Shown: positions 8,924 to 19,660, counted from the stretch's first letter. The stretch: 64,000 nucleotides of DNA from Clostridium sp. N3C (GCF_900095445.1 NZ_FMJL01000002.1:119016-183015), one strand, 5' to 3'. Translations and numbers: made by a program. Notes: generated from the letters alone by a model not told the origin.

Positions 8924-9808
8924 ATGCTGAAAGTTGTTGAAAAAACAAAGCTATGGTTCGGAATTTCTCTTACTCTGATAGCCATAGGGTTAATATTTTT
9001 TATATTAAATAAGGGATTAAATACAGGTGTAGACTTTAGTGGTGGAACTGTAGTTAGAATAGAGCTAGGAGAAGCAAGTAAAACTGCAGATAAGGCAGAA
9101 ATAGATAACATAATAAATAAATATTCAACAGGAACTCCATCAAGAACAGTAAATGAAACTCAGATAGAAATACAATCTAATCAATTAGATAATGAAAAAG
9201 CAACAGAGTTATTTAATGAAATAAAAGAAAAATATAGTTTAGATGATACTGCCTTAGTAGATGTAAAGCATATAGATGCATCTATTGGAAAAGAGACAAC
9301 ACGTAATGCTCTTGTAGCTCTTTTAGTAGCAGCATTATTTATGCTGATATACATAAGATTCAGATTTAAAGATCTTAAATTTGGATTAGCTGCCATCATT
9401 GCTCTTATACATGATGTACTTATAACAATAAGCTTATATGCAGTCCTTCGTATATCAGTTAATGCATCTTTCATTGCTGCAATATTAACCATAGTTGGTT
9501 ATTCCATTAATGATACTATAGTTATATTTGATAGAATAAGAGAAAATTCCAAAAAACTTAGAGGAAAAACTGTTGCTGAGATAGCTGATATAAGTATAAA
9601 TGAATCAATGAGGAGATCTATTAATACCTCATTAACTACCTTGTTAACTATCACAGCGGTGTATATTTTTGTCCCCTCTGTTAGAGAGTTTTCTCTTCCT
9701 ATAATTGCAGGAGTGATAGCTGGTACATATTCTTCAATATTCATAGCAAGTCCTTTATGGGTAATATTTAAGAATATAAGTAAAAAGAAAAAGGTGGCTA
9801 CTGCATAA
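8924..9808 (+). CDS. secF: Protein translocase subunit SecF
   Basis: 294 aa. The first helix is near residues 10-28, followed by GVDFSGGTVVRIEL, and the C-terminal membrane half carries VGYSINDTIVIFDRIREN, the SecF signature. The ATG at 8924 is preferred over that at 8918, which overlaps the secD stop and is only two bases from the SD (AAAGAGGGGG). It works as a complex with SecD. Confidence 0.96.
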   Translation: MLKVVEKTKLWFGISLTLIAIGLIFFILNKGLNTGVDFSGGTVVRIELGEASKTADKAEIDNIINKYSTGTPSRTVNETQIEIQSNQLDNEKATELFNEIKEKYSLDDTALVDVKHIDASIGKETTRNALVALLVAALFMLIYIRFRFKDLKFGLAAIIALIHDVLITISLYAVLRISVNASFIAAILTIVGYSINDTIVIFDRIRENSKKLRGKTVAEIADISINESMRRSINTSLTTLLTITAVYIFVPSVREFSLPIIAGVIAGTYSSIFIASPLWVIFKNISKKKKVATA

Positions 9809-9828
9809 TAGTATGAAAAGGCACCTTC

Positions 9829-9859
9829 AGAGAAGCCTATTTGAGGTTTCTCTTTTTTT
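9829..9859 (+). terminator. Rho-independent terminator of secDF
   Basis: AGAGAAGCCT (9829-9838) pairs with AGGTTTCTCT (9844-9853) with one G-U pair, followed by a run of six T. Confidence 0.85.
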
Positions 9860-9872
9860 CTTCGAAAATAAA

Positions 9873-9901
9873 TTGTCAAAAACCCAATTATCTTATATAA
9901 T
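9873..9901 (+). promoter_or_regulatory. Sigma-A promoter for the RecJ-like gene
   Basis: TTGTCA (9873-9878), 17-base spacer, TATAAT (9896-9901), directly after the secDF terminator. This places the downstream start at 9936 rather than at an ATG at 9813, which is upstream of the promoter. Confidence 0.8.
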
Positions 9902-9935
9902 AATAGTGTTTTCTATAATTATTGGAGGGTTAATT

Positions 9936-10805
9936 ATGTCTAGGTTTTTGGAGGCTTTTAATTATCCTAACTTTTTATCTACATATAATCCCTTTTTTTT
10001 GAAGGATATGAGTAAAGCGTTGGAAAGGACAGTTAAAGCTATTAATGAAAGAGAGAAAATTGTCATATACGGAGCCTGCAATGCCGATGCTATCTGCGGA
10101 GTCTCTTTGATTTTTTTGCTTTTTAAATATTTAAATGCAGATGTGGAGTATTATATCCAAGATAGTAAAGAGGAAACATTAGTTACTGACACTATCAAGA
10201 ATCATATAAACTTTTTAGGAGCTAAGCTTGTAATTACTGTTGGATGCGATGTGCAGTCTCCTTCTCAATTGGAACTTTGTAATGGTATGGGTATAGATAT
10301 AGTGGTTTTAAATAATAGTAATGATATTCAAGATACAAAGACTATAACCATTAATCCAAACCAAAAGGATTGTTTATATAAATTTAAAGAACTGTCCAAT
10401 AGTGGTTTAAGCTATAAGCTAGCACAAGCCCTCTCTATGTATTACGAAATGAAGTATGCTGCAAAATATAGAGACTTGGTATTAATAGGTACATTAGCTT
10501 CCGAAAAGCCTATTATAGATGAAAATGAAATTTTCGTAGTGGATGGTCTTAAGCAAATTAGTAAGACTAGAAATTATGGTATCAAGGCCCTGCTGAAAGT
10601 GCATAATATAGATGGAATATCAGTAGAAAGTGTATATAAACTGGCAAGGAGTATAACACCCACTACTAATGTTATTGGTAAAATGGACAATGCGAAAATT
10701 GCAGTGGAATTATTTACCACCAATGACGGATATAGAGCTGAGCAAATAGCTAAATATTTAATCAAGGAAGTTTGTAAGTTTGATAATGAACTAATTGCTT
10801 ATTAG
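9936..10805 (+). CDS. Shortened RecJ-like DHH-family protein lacking catalytic motifs
   Basis: 289 aa versus roughly 560-800 for RecJ. The fold signature is clear: NPFFLKDMSKALERTVKAI and KIVIYG at the N-terminus, PNQKDCLYKFKELSNSGLSYKLAQAL in the middle, then GIKALL and a degenerate version of the PRINAAGR segment. But motif I (usually GDYDVDG) reads GACNADA at 46-52, the VDCG Asp reads VGCD at 102-105, and the DHH motif is NNS at 126-128. Metal-dependent nuclease activity is therefore unlikely. The C-terminal RecJ domains are absent. It occupies the usual recJ place between secF and apt. SD GGAGGG supports the start at 9936. Confidence 0.75.
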   Translation: MSRFLEAFNYPNFLSTYNPFFLKDMSKALERTVKAINEREKIVIYGACNADAICGVSLIFLLFKYLNADVEYYIQDSKEETLVTDTIKNHINFLGAKLVITVGCDVQSPSQLELCNGMGIDIVVLNNSNDIQDTKTITINPNQKDCLYKFKELSNSGLSYKLAQALSMYYEMKYAAKYRDLVLIGTLASEKPIIDENEIFVVDGLKQISKTRNYGIKALLKVHNIDGISVESVYKLARSITPTTNVIGKMDNAKIAVELFTTNDGYRAEQIAKYLIKEVCKFDNELIAY

Positions 10806-10827
10806 TAAGGTTTATTTTATAGTTTCC

Positions 10828-10856
10828 TTTACAGAAACATAACTTTACTATATATA
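10828..10856 (+). promoter_or_regulatory. Probable promoter for apt
   Basis: TTTACA (10828-10833), 17-base spacer, TATATA (10851-10856), 24 bases before the apt start. Confidence 0.6.
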
Positions 10857-10879
10857 AATATAATTTTGGGGGAATAAGA

Positions 10880-11398
10880 ATGGATTTGAAAAGTAAAATA
10901 AGAGTTATTGAAGGGTTTCCAAAGGAAGGTATTAGTTTTAAAGATGTTACTACCTTAATACAAGATGCTGAAGGATTAAAATATGCAATCGATGCAATAG
11001 TTGAAGACTTAAAGGATAAAAATATCGATTTAATTGTAGGTCCAGAGGCTAGAGGTTTTATATTTGGTGTTCCAGTGGCTTATGCTCTCGGTGTAGGTTT
11101 TGTTCCTGTAAGAAAAAATGGAAAATTACCTTATGACACTGTAAAGATTGAATACGATTTGGAATATGGTAGTGATTGTCTAGAAATACACAAGGATTCT
11201 ATAAAGCCAGGACAGAGAGTAGCTGTAGTAGATGATCTCTTGGCTACTGGCGGTACTATTGAATCTGTAGCAAAATTAGTTGAGTTAGCTGGTGGAGAAG
11301 TAGCAGCCATGGAATTTGTAATAGAGTTGACAGAATTAAAAGGAAGAGATAAACTTCAGAAATACAATATAAATTCACTTGTTCAATATGATGTTTAA
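10880..11398 (+). CDS. apt: Adenine phosphoribosyltransferase
   Basis: 172 aa, the standard length. Apt salvages adenine to AMP with PRPP. It has the N-terminal [44 protein letters not shown] and the PRPP-binding loop [15 protein letters not shown]-like GGGGGAA precedes the ATG. The apt-relA adjacency is common in Firmicutes. Confidence 0.96.
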   Translation: MDLKSKIRVIEGFPKEGISFKDVTTLIQDAEGLKYAIDAIVEDLKDKNIDLIVGPEARGFIFGVPVAYALGVGFVPVRKNGKLPYDTVKIEYDLEYGSDCLEIHKDSIKPGQRVAVVDDLLATGGTIESVAKLVELAGGEVAAMEFVIELTELKGRDKLQKYNINSLVQYDV

Positions 11399-11404
11399 AA
11401 ATAA

Positions 11405-11433
11405 TTGAAAAAAAGTACTCATTATTATATAAT
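11405..11433 (+). promoter_or_regulatory. Sigma-A promoter for the relA operon
   Basis: TTGAAA (11405-11410), 17-base spacer, TATAAT (11428-11433). The leader then contains the hairpin at 11445-11468. Confidence 0.8.
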
Positions 11434-11444
11434 AGAAAAAAATG

Positions 11445-11468
11445 ATGGCTGGTTGACTAACCAGCCAT
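11445..11468 (+). terminator. Perfect leader hairpin upstream of relA
   Basis: ATGGCTGGTT (11445-11454) and AACCAGCCAT (11459-11468) form a 10-base stem with a 4-base loop. It lies downstream of the predicted relA promoter and 41 bases before the start codon. There is no real T run, so it may be a weak apt terminator or a leader/stabilising structure. Confidence 0.5.
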
Positions 11469-11508
11469 TGACTTTAAAGGAAAGTTTATAACAGAGGAGA
11501 GTAACCTT

Positions 11509-13695
11509 ATGCTGCAGAAATTATTAGATATTGTTGATAAAAATTGTGCAAATGCGAATATGGAGATCATTGAAAAAGCGTATAATTTTGCCAATGAAGC
11601 CCATAAGGAACAAAAAAGAGAATCCGGGGAACCTTATGTTACTCATCCTACAGAAGTTGCTTGTATTTTAGCTGAAATGGGCATGGACAGTAATACTATA
11701 GCAGCAGGGCTGCTCCATGATGTTGTTGAAGATACTCAATATACCTACGAAGATGTAAAAAGAGAATTTAACGTTGAGGTAGCAGATCTTGTTGAAGGAG
11801 TTACTAAGCTTAGTAAAATACAATATAAGAGTAAAGAGGAACAGAAGGCTGATAATGTTAGAAAAATGTTATTGGCTATGACAAAAGACATCAGGGTAAT
11901 TATAATTAAATTAGCAGACAGACTTCATAATATGAGAACTTTAAAATATAGATCTGTAGAAAAACAAAAGGAAACCGCGAAGGAAACCTTTGATATATAT
12001 GCACCTTTAGCCCATAGACTTGGAATATCAAAAATAAAATGGGAACTAGAGGATTTGGCTTTTAGATATATAAATCCAGCAGAATATTATGATTTGGTGA
12101 AAAAAGTTGCAGAAAAAAGAGTAGAAAGAGAAGCTTATATTAGATCAATTGTAGAGCAGTTACAAGAAAATCTAATTAAATCTAATATTAGAGCTGAAAT
12201 AGATGGTAGACCAAAGCATTTCTATAGCATTTATCGAAAAATGGTGAATAAAAACAAAACCATCGATCAAATATTTGACCTGACCGCAGTAAGAATTTTG
12301 GTAGAAACTATTAGGGATTGCTATGCAGCTCTAGGTATAGTTCATACTATGTATAAGCCTATACCTGGAAGATTCAAAGATTATATAGCTATGCCTAAAC
12401 CTAACATGTACCAATCACTTCATTCCACAGTTATAGGCCCTCAGGGTAAACCCTTTGAAATTCAGATAAGAACTTTTGAAATGCATAAAACAGCAGAATA
12501 TGGTATAGCAGCCCATTGGAAGTATAAAGAAAAGGGCAGCGTGATGAATGAAAGCGATATTGATAAGAGATTGTCCTGGCTTAGGGATATGTTGGAATGG
12601 CAGAGGGAAACTTCCGATGCAGAGGAATTCATGGAAGCCTTTAAAATTGATCTCTTCTCTGATGAAATATTTGTTTTTACCCCTAAGGGTGCAGTAATAG
12701 ATTTACCTGCGGAAGCTACACCTATAGATTTTGCTTATAAAATACATACAGATATAGGGAATCGTTGTATTGGTGCAAAGGTAAATGGAAAGATGGTACC
12801 TTTGGATTATCCTTTAAAAACAGGACAAATAGTAGAAGTATTAACTTCCACTGCTCCAAAAGGTCCTAATATGGATTGGCTAAATATTGCTAAGAGCAAT
12901 CAAGCTAAAAGCAAAATAAGAGCTTGGTTTAAAAGAGCTAAAAGAGATGAAAATATTAGTAAGGGTAAAGAACTTCTAGAAAAGGATGCTAAGAGACAGG
13001 GTTTTAATTTTGGTGAAGTTGCCAAAGGTGAAGCTCTTGAAAAATTGCTTAAGAAATATCATTTTAATGCTATTGATGATATATACGCTGCCGTTGGTAT
13101 GGGAGGACTAATAGCAGCTAATGTAGTTACAATGCTAAAGGAAGCCTATAAAGAAGAAAAGCAAGGGACAGTAGATAATGTTACCGCATTAAGAAATATC
13201 GAAGAGCAAATTGCAAAGTCTTCTAAGACCCGTAAGAAAACTAATGATTATGGCATCACCGTTAAAGGGCTTTCAAATGTTTTGGTTAGATTTGCAAAAT
13301 GCTGCAATCCTGTACCTGGTGACCCTATAATTGGTTATATTACAAAGGGAAGAGGAGTGTCAATTCATAGAAAGGATTGCAAAAATGCAGAAATCCTTTT
13401 ACAGGATACAGATAATAAGATAGTTGAAGTAAGCTGGACTGGAAGCAAATCTAACGGATATATTGCGGAGATACAAATTAGAGCTGAAGATAGGGATGGT
13501 ATCTTATCTGATATAATGATGCTAATAACAGATTGTAAAATTCACCTCCATGCTTTGAACGCAAAAACTTCAAAGGGTGGATATGCTATAATAAATATCA
13601 AGTTAAAGATTATAGATATAGAAGAGTTAAAAGATTTGATGAAAAAACTTAGAAGATTAGATGGAGTGGTAGAAGTATTCAGAACGAGAAGTTAG
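11509..13695 (+). CDS. relA: Bifunctional (p)ppGpp synthetase/hydrolase of the RelA/SpoT family
   Basis: 728 aa, typical long RSH enzyme. Order: HD hydrolase domain (about 25-170, [16 protein letters not shown] and [12 protein letters not shown]), synthetase domain (about 230-350, [33 protein letters not shown]), TGS domain (about 385-450, [15 protein letters not shown]) and a C-terminal ACT domain (about 650-728). Both the hydrolase HD and synthetase motifs look intact, so it should make and degrade (p)ppGpp in the stringent response. It heads a tight run through dtd, an MBL hydrolase, hemZ, hisS and aspS. Confidence 0.96.
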   Translation: MLQKLLDIVDKNCANANMEIIEKAYNFANEAHKEQKRESGEPYVTHPTEVACILAEMGMDSNTIAAGLLHDVVEDTQYTYEDVKREFNVEVADLVEGVTKLSKIQYKSKEEQKADNVRKMLLAMTKDIRVIIIKLADRLHNMRTLKYRSVEKQKETAKETFDIYAPLAHRLGISKIKWELEDLAFRYINPAEYYDLVKKVAEKRVEREAYIRSIVEQLQENLIKSNIRAEIDGRPKHFYSIYRKMVNKNKTIDQIFDLTAVRILVETIRDCYAALGIVHTMYKPIPGRFKDYIAMPKPNMYQSLHSTVIGPQGKPFEIQIRTFEMHKTAEYGIAAHWKYKEKGSVMNESDIDKRLSWLRDMLEWQRETSDAEEFMEAFKIDLFSDEIFVFTPKGAVIDLPAEATPIDFAYKIHTDIGNRCIGAKVNGKMVPLDYPLKTGQIVEVLTSTAPKGPNMDWLNIAKSNQAKSKIRAWFKRAKRDENISKGKELLEKDAKRQGFNFGEVAKGEALEKLLKKYHFNAIDDIYAAVGMGGLIAANVVTMLKEAYKEEKQGTVDNVTALRNIEEQIAKSSKTRKKTNDYGITVKGLSNVLVRFAKCCNPVPGDPIIGYITKGRGVSIHRKDCKNAEILLQDTDNKIVEVSWTGSKSNGYIAEIQIRAEDRDGILSDIMMLITDCKIHLHALNAKTSKGGYAIINIKLKIIDIEELKDLMKKLRRLDGVVEVFRTRS

Positions 13696-13705
13696 AGGTG
13701 AGAAA

Positions 13706-14155
13706 ATGAGAGCAGTAGTTCAGAGAGTGACCAGTAGCAACGTAAAAGTTGGTGGAGCTATTGTTGGTGAAATAGGAAAAGGTATTATGGTTCTCATAGG
13801 TATATCTAAAGATGATACTATGGAAGATATAATATATACAAAAGATAAATTAATTAATTTAAGAATTTTTGAGGATAGTGAGGGAAAAATGAATCTTTCA
13901 CTAAAAGATATAGGTGGAGAACTTTTAATAGTATCTCAATTTACTCTTTATGGAGACTGTCGAAAGGGCAGAAGACCTAATTTTATGGAAGCACTCTCTG
14001 GGGAAGAAGCAAATAAATTGTATGAAGCTTTTGTAGAGGAGTGCAAGAAAGAAGAGCTTACAGTACAAACGGGAGTTTTTGGTGCCAATATGGAAGTAAA
14101 TATAGTTAATGATGGTCCCGTTACTCTTCTTATAGATAGTAAAAAGAATTTTTAG
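13706..14155 (+). CDS. dtd: D-aminoacyl-tRNA deacylase
   Basis: 149 aa. DTD removes wrongly attached D-amino acids from tRNA. The family motifs [17 protein letters not shown] (SQFTL) and the C-terminal NDGPVT cross-subunit motif are intact, though the usual preceding segment reads NMEVNIV. The gene starts 10 bases after relA with SD GAGGTGAG, an arrangement common in Firmicutes. Confidence 0.96.
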   Translation: MRAVVQRVTSSNVKVGGAIVGEIGKGIMVLIGISKDDTMEDIIYTKDKLINLRIFEDSEGKMNLSLKDIGGELLIVSQFTLYGDCRKGRRPNFMEALSGEEANKLYEAFVEECKKEELTVQTGVFGANMEVNIVNDGPVTLLIDSKKNF

Positions 14156-14164
14156 GAGGGTTAT

Positions 14165-14773
14165 ATGAAAGTATTAAGAATTCCAGCAGGTCCTCTTGAA
14201 ACTAATTGCTATATTGTTATTGACGAAGATTCAAAGGAAACAGCCATAATTGATCCCGGTGGAGATGAGGAGAGATTAACTGCTGCCTTAGAAGAAAATC
14301 AGGCAAAGCCTAAATACATTTTACTAACCCATGGTCACTTTGATCATACCGGAGCAGTAGTAGCTTTGAAAAATAAGTATAAGGTACCGGTATATGTGAC
14401 AAAAGAAGATTATGACTTAATACATTTTAATAATAATGAATTATTTTATATGGAAGACTATGATGGATCTTTGAAGGATTTTATTACAGAAGATACTGTA
14501 TTTGAACTTGGAAGAAATAAAATAACTTGCATTAAAACTCCAGGACATACACCAGGAGGAGTTTGTTTTTATGTAGATGGTATGCTGTTTAGTGGTGATA
14601 CTTTATTTTATAGGAGTATTGGCCGAACAGATTTTTATGGTGGAGATTATAGAACACTTGTAAATAGTATAAAAACCAAATTAATGGTATTACCTAATAA
14701 TACTACAGTGTTGCCAGGTCATGGTGAAGAAACTACTATCGGTGAAGAAGAACAATATAATCCTTTTTTTTAA
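14165..14773 (+). CDS. MBL-fold metallo-hydrolase, glyoxalase II-like
   Basis: 202 aa. The metal-binding motif THGHFDHTG (HxHxDH) is at about residues 57-65, followed by KTPGHTPGGVC, FSGDTLF and PGHGEETT, giving all ligands of the two-metal site. This small stand-alone family is often labelled hydroxyacylglutathione hydrolase-like; the real substrate is unknown. It begins 9 bases after dtd and precedes hemZ in the same operon. Confidence 0.88.
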   Translation: MKVLRIPAGPLETNCYIVIDEDSKETAIIDPGGDEERLTAALEENQAKPKYILLTHGHFDHTGAVVALKNKYKVPVYVTKEDYDLIHFNNNELFYMEDYDGSLKDFITEDTVFELGRNKITCIKTPGHTPGGVCFYVDGMLFSGDTLFYRSIGRTDFYGGDYRTLVNSIKTKLMVLPNNTTVLPGHGEETTIGEEEQYNPFF

Positions 14774-14793
14774 CTGATTAACGGAGAGATAAA

Positions 14794-16227
14794 ATGAGCA
14801 TAAATTTAAGCATAAATAATGATAAGTATAAATATGATGTTTTTCAGATTGTTAAGATCTTTTATCCTTATGAGGATGTGAAATATACAGAGGACTCTAT
14901 AGACTATTCAATAACAATTAATGATGAAAGTATTATTATTGAGGGTAAAGAAGATAGTTATAACTATAACATTAAGGAAAAATACTCCATAAAAGAGAAT
15001 ATAAAATTGGCCCTATATAATTTTTTTGCACAAAAAACCGGTGTTACTCATCCCTGGGGGACCTTAATAGGCATTAGGCCGACAAAAATTGCTGCAAAGT
15101 TAATTAAAAATGAATATGAATTATGTGATGTAATCCATTATTATAAGGAGCATTATCAAACTTCGGAGGAAAAGGCAAAATTATGTTATGAAGTGGCAAA
15201 AAACCAAGAAGAATATCTTCATAACGATAAAAGAAATATTAGTGTATATATTGGAATGCCATTTTGTCCTACTAGATGTGCCTATTGTTCTTTTGCAGCA
15301 AATGGAATTAATGGTAAAGAAAAATTAGTAGAGGCCTATTTAGAAGCACTAAATAAAGAGATATGGGCAATGTCAAAGTATATAAGAGAAAATAAGTTAT
15401 CTATAGAAACTGTTTATTTTGGAGGAGGTACGCCTACCTCCGTTAATAATGTTCAATTCTCCTATATTATGAAAAATATATATGAAGCCTTTGTGAAGGA
15501 TTTTAAAGTTAAAGAGTTTACAGTAGAAGCAGGAAGACCGGATAGTATAACAGAAGAAAAACTATTAACAATGAAGCAGTATAAGGTTACAAGAATAAGT
15601 ATAAATCCTCAGAGTATGAATGATAAAACTCTAAAAGCCATAGGCAGAATTCACACAGTGGATAGCATTAAAGAAAAATATAATTTGGCTAGAAGCTTAG
15701 GCTTTGATAATATTAATATGGATATTATAGTGGGGCTACCAGGTGAAGGTATTGAGGAAATAGAAAATACTTGCAAGGAAATAGAAAAGCTAAAACCGGA
15801 AAGTCTTACTGTTCATGGAATGTCTATAAAGCGTGCATCTAAGCTTCATGAAGCCTTAGTAAATAATGAATATTCAAATAAGCTTGAAATAGAAGAACTT
15901 AACAAAATGTTTAATCATACAAGAAAAACCGCTGATGAACTAGGTATGATTCCCTATTATCTTTATAGACAAAAAAATATGGTAGGAAATATGGAGAATA
16001 TAGGCTATACTAAAAAGGGCCTAGAATGTATTTATAACATTAAAATCATGGAAGAAAATCAAACAATTATAGCCTTAGGAGCAGATGCTGCTACTAAAGT
16101 TGTTTTCCATGAAGAAAACAGAATTGAAAGGTATGCAAATTTAAAAGATGTTGGAGAGTATGTAAAAAGAATAGATGAACTTATTAATGGAAAAATAGCT
16201 CTCCTTGATACCGCATTCAAGATTTAA
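14794..16227 (+). CDS. hemZ: Coproporphyrinogen dehydrogenase HemZ, radical SAM
   Basis: 477 aa. The N-terminal 150 residues are HemZ-specific, with THPWGTLIGIRPTKIA. The radical SAM motif CxxxCxxC is at Cys158, 162 and 165 (CPTRCAYCSF), followed by VYFGGGTPTS and VGLPGE. HemZ/HemN-type enzymes decarboxylate coproporphyrinogen III without oxygen. No other haem synthesis genes are in the window, so haem-related function is family inference. It lies between the MBL hydrolase and hisS, as in many clostridia. Confidence 0.9.
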   Translation: MSINLSINNDKYKYDVFQIVKIFYPYEDVKYTEDSIDYSITINDESIIIEGKEDSYNYNIKEKYSIKENIKLALYNFFAQKTGVTHPWGTLIGIRPTKIAAKLIKNEYELCDVIHYYKEHYQTSEEKAKLCYEVAKNQEEYLHNDKRNISVYIGMPFCPTRCAYCSFAANGINGKEKLVEAYLEALNKEIWAMSKYIRENKLSIETVYFGGGTPTSVNNVQFSYIMKNIYEAFVKDFKVKEFTVEAGRPDSITEEKLLTMKQYKVTRISINPQSMNDKTLKAIGRIHTVDSIKEKYNLARSLGFDNINMDIIVGLPGEGIEEIENTCKEIEKLKPESLTVHGMSIKRASKLHEALVNNEYSNKLEIEELNKMFNHTRKTADELGMIPYYLYRQKNMVGNMENIGYTKKGLECIYNIKIMEENQTIIALGADAATKVVFHEENRIERYANLKDVGEYVKRIDELINGKIALLDTAFKI

Positions 16228-16239
16228 GGAGGTTTAGAT

Positions 16240-17487
16240 ATGATACAGGCACAAAAGGGTACAAAAGATGTACTTCCTCAAGAGTCTTATAAGTGGCAAT
16301 ATGTAGAAGGAAAATTAAAGAATATTGCAGAGCAGTATGGCTGTAGGGAAATAAGAACTCCTGCCTTCGAAGCAACGGAGTTGTTTATAAGAGGGGTAGG
16401 AGAAACTACAGACGTAGTTCAAAAGGAGATGTATACTTTTGAAGACAAGGGTGGCAGAAGCATAACTCTAAAGGCAGAAGGTACAGCTCCTGCCGTTAGA
16501 GCCTTTGTAGAAAGTAGTTTATATAGTGAGGCTCAACCAACTAAATTATTTTATTTTACTCCAGTATTCCGTTATGAAAATGTTCAAAAGGGTAGATTCA
16601 GAGAACATCACCAATTTGGTATAGAAGTATTTGGAGCTCCAGCTCCATCTTTAGATGCAGAAGTAATTAGTCTTGCTATGAGAGCTGTTAGTGAGCTAGG
16701 TTTGACAAACCTAGAACTTCATATTAATAGCATAGGTTGTCCGCAATGTAGAAAGAAGTATAATGAGGCTTTGAAAGCTTATTTAAAGGAAAATTTAGAT
16801 AAGCTATGTAAAACCTGCAATAGCAGATATGAAAAGAATCCTATGAGAATATTGGATTGTAAGGAAGAAAGCTGCAAGGTTATAACTAAGGAAGCACCAG
16901 TAATTTTAGATTACATATGCGATGATTGTAAGGATCATATGCAAAAACTTAAGGGATATTTAGAAGCAATGGGTATTCCTTATAAGGTAGATCCATATAT
17001 AGTTAGAGGTTTAGATTATTACAGCAAAACTGTATTTGAAATTATAAATTATAATTTAACAGTATGTGGTGGAGGCCGTTATGATTATCTAATAGAGCAA
17101 ATAGGAGGGCCTTCTATGCCGGCGGTAGGCTTCGGTATGGGCTTAGAACGTCTTATTATGACCTTAGAGGCAGCAGGAATAGAGATTCCTAAGCCTGATC
17201 AAATACAATTGTATATTGGTTCTATGGGAGAAAAAGCCTCCTACCAAGCATTAAAGATGGCTTTTGAATTGAGAAAAAGAGGAATAAAATGCGATTGCGA
17301 TCATATGGGTAGAAGTGTAAAGGCTCAGATGAAGTACGCTAATAAATTAGGCACTAGATACTCACTTATATTAGGAGAAGATGAATTAGAGAAAAAGGTA
17401 GCCCGTTTAAAGAAAATGGAAGACGGAAGCACTACTGATATAAATATAGAGGACTATGATGCACTAGTTGAAATAATCAACGGATAA
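16240..17487 (+). CDS. hisS: Histidyl-tRNA synthetase
   Basis: 415 aa. Class II synthetase motifs: motif 1 region near [19 protein letters not shown], motif 2 in [22 protein letters not shown], the histidine A motif [11 protein letters not shown], and motif 3 in [12 protein letters not shown]-terminal anticodon-binding domain follows. It starts 12 bases after hemZ with SD AAGGAGG and is followed 19 bases later by aspS. No T-box leader was seen. Confidence 0.97.
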   Translation: MIQAQKGTKDVLPQESYKWQYVEGKLKNIAEQYGCREIRTPAFEATELFIRGVGETTDVVQKEMYTFEDKGGRSITLKAEGTAPAVRAFVESSLYSEAQPTKLFYFTPVFRYENVQKGRFREHHQFGIEVFGAPAPSLDAEVISLAMRAVSELGLTNLELHINSIGCPQCRKKYNEALKAYLKENLDKLCKTCNSRYEKNPMRILDCKEESCKVITKEAPVILDYICDDCKDHMQKLKGYLEAMGIPYKVDPYIVRGLDYYSKTVFEIINYNLTVCGGGRYDYLIEQIGGPSMPAVGFGMGLERLIMTLEAAGIEIPKPDQIQLYIGSMGEKASYQALKMAFELRKRGIKCDCDHMGRSVKAQMKYANKLGTRYSLILGEDELEKKVARLKKMEDGSTTDINIEDYDALVEIING

Positions 17488-17506
17488 TAATAGGAGGTAA
17501 AACTAG

Positions 17507-19288
17507 ATGGCAGAAACATTAAATGGATTAAAAAGAAGCTTACTCTGCGGTGATGTTACTGAGGCAAACTTAGGTAAAAGCTTAACCGTTATGGGATGGG
17601 TTCAAAGAAAAAGAAATCTTGGAGGTCTTATATTTGTTGATTTAAGAGATAGATCAGGAATACTTCAAGTAGTATTTGGTGAGGAAATAAACAAAGTAGC
17701 CTTTGAAAAGGCTGATAATGTTAAGTCTGAATACTGTATAGCAGTAACAGGAATACTTGCAAGAAGAGAATCTGTGAATCCAAATATGAAAACTGGAGAA
17801 TTTGAATTAAAGGGTGAAGAAATTAAGATACTATCAGAATCTGAAACACCACCAATATATATAAAGGAAAACCTTGATGCTGCTGAAAATATCAGAATGA
17901 AGTATAGATACTTGGACTTAAGAAGACCAGATATGCAAAACATATTTATGGTTAGACACAAATGCGCTAAGATAATCAGAGATTATCTTGATGAAAATGG
18001 CTTTTTAGAAATAGAGACACCTGTACTAACAAAGAGTACACCGGAAGGAGCAAGAGACTATCTAGTACCAAGCAGAAACTATCCGGGAATGTTTTATGCT
18101 CTTCCACAGTCACCACAGCTCTTTAAACAACTTTTAATGGTATCAGGCTTTGATAGATACTTCCAAATAACAAAGTGTTTTAGAGATGAAGACTTAAGAG
18201 CCAACAGACAGCCTGAATTTACCCAAGTAGATATGGAACTTTCCTTTGTAGATGCAGAGGATGTTATGACCTTAAATGAGGGCTTAATTAAAAGGGTATT
18301 CAAAGAAATATTAAATTACGATGTTCAAACCCCAATAAGAAGAATGCCATATAAGGAAGCTATGGAAAAGTACGGCTCAGATAAGCCTGATTTAAGATTT
18401 GGTATGGAAATAACAGATATAACAGATATAGTAAAGGATACTGACTTTGCAGTATTTAGAAATGCTATAGAAAATAAGGGATCCGTTAGAGCTATAAAGG
18501 TTGACAATGCTGCATCTATGGGAAGAAAGGATATAGATAGATTTGGTGAATTTGTTAAGACTTATAAAGCAAAGGGCTTAGCTTGGATAGCCTACAAGGA
18601 AGAGGGGGTTAAATCACCTATTAGCAAATTCCTTGGCGACGAAAAAGTTATGGAAATATTAAATGCTATGGGAGCTAAAGTAGGAGATTTAGTATTTATA
18701 GTGGCCGATACAAATAAGATAGTATTAACTGCTCTAGGTGCTTTAAGATTAGAAGTTGCTAAGAAGCTAGAAATATTAAAAGATAATAAAGAATTTAACT
18801 TTGTTTGGATAACAGAATTCCCATTAGTAACCTATGATGAAGAAGAAGGACGATATGTGGCTGAACATCACCCCTTCACTATGCCTATGGATGAAGACAT
18901 TGAATACTTAGATACTGATCCATCAAAGGTTAGAGCTAAGGCTTATGACTTAGTACTTAACGGTGAAGAATTAGGCGGCGGAAGTATTAGAATTCACGAT
19001 ACTAAGCTTCAGGAAAAAATGTTTAATGTTTTAGGTTTTACTCAAGAAAGCGCATGGGAAAGATTTGGTTTCTTACTAGAGGCCTTCAAGTTTGGACCAC
19101 CACCACACGGTGGATTAGCCTTTGGTTTTGATAGAATGATAATGTTCTTAACTAACCGTGATAACATAAAGGATGTTATAGCATTCCCTAAGAACCAAAA
19201 TGCCTTTGATCCAATGACTGAAGCTCCTAATGTAGTTGATGAAAAACAGCTTACAGAGCTTGGTATAAACATAGCTGAAAATAAATAA
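17507..19288 (+). CDS. aspS: Aspartyl-tRNA synthetase, bacterial type
   Basis: 593 aa. N-terminal OB-fold anticodon domain (GWVQRKRNLGGLIFVDLRDR), class II catalytic core (FLEIETPVLTKSTPEGARDY, QSPQLFKQLLMVSGFDRYFQ, FRDEDLRANRQPEFTQ), the bacterial GAD insertion and motif 3 (GLAFGFDRM). It may be discriminating or not; this cannot be decided reliably by eye. It is the last gene of the relA-aspS run and has a terminator immediately downstream. Confidence 0.97.
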   Translation: MAETLNGLKRSLLCGDVTEANLGKSLTVMGWVQRKRNLGGLIFVDLRDRSGILQVVFGEEINKVAFEKADNVKSEYCIAVTGILARRESVNPNMKTGEFELKGEEIKILSESETPPIYIKENLDAAENIRMKYRYLDLRRPDMQNIFMVRHKCAKIIRDYLDENGFLEIETPVLTKSTPEGARDYLVPSRNYPGMFYALPQSPQLFKQLLMVSGFDRYFQITKCFRDEDLRANRQPEFTQVDMELSFVDAEDVMTLNEGLIKRVFKEILNYDVQTPIRRMPYKEAMEKYGSDKPDLRFGMEITDITDIVKDTDFAVFRNAIENKGSVRAIKVDNAASMGRKDIDRFGEFVKTYKAKGLAWIAYKEEGVKSPISKFLGDEKVMEILNAMGAKVGDLVFIVADTNKIVLTALGALRLEVAKKLEILKDNKEFNFVWITEFPLVTYDEEEGRYVAEHHPFTMPMDEDIEYLDTDPSKVRAKAYDLVLNGEELGGGSIRIHDTKLQEKMFNVLGFTQESAWERFGFLLEAFKFGPPPHGGLAFGFDRMIMFLTNRDNIKDVIAFPKNQNAFDPMTEAPNVVDEKQLTELGINIAENK

Positions 19289-19321
19289 ACATATAGTAGT
19301 TTATTGAAATTGTAGCATAAG

Positions 19322-19350
19322 AGTGTCGCTATTTTAGCGGCACTTTTTTT
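19322..19350 (+). terminator. Rho-independent terminator after aspS
   Basis: AGTGTCGCTA and TAGCGGCACT form a 10-base stem with one G-U pair and a TTT loop, followed by seven T. Confidence 0.88.
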
Positions 19351-19660
19351 ATGTATCAAAAGTTTTTATTCCCCATGGTATTAATAACAGGTATAATTTA
19401 TATAAATATACTTATTGATTTAAAAGTAATGAAATTATTAAAGAAGCTTAGAAAGGCTACAGTAGATAATAAGATATATTATTGGTTACGGTATTAATAA
19501 AATGGAGAAGGAGAAAATTGGAGTGTAGGGACAGATAGAGATAACTTACTCTATTAATGGTGGATTAGGATGAAGAAGATTAATTCATTACATTATTTTA
19601 ATAAAACTATAAGACCCTTTGTGACCTTGCCATATTTGGCCATTGTTGAAGGGAATTCTA
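19351..19660. other. Gene-free stretch with possible coding remnants
   Basis: No intact gene. The plus strand reads short peptide-like segments broken by stops around 19440-19660, but I do not recognise them. No clear repeats or regulatory sites. Confidence 0.3.

Noticed and set aside
8468..9111. Long minus-strand open frames opposite secD and secF
   Set aside because: No SD, and their composition (hydrophobic, Ile/Thr-rich) mirrors the coding strand of real membrane genes.
16100..16260. A possible T-box leader before hisS-aspS
   Set aside because: Only 12 bases separate hemZ from hisS, and no T-box sequence or specifier stem is present.
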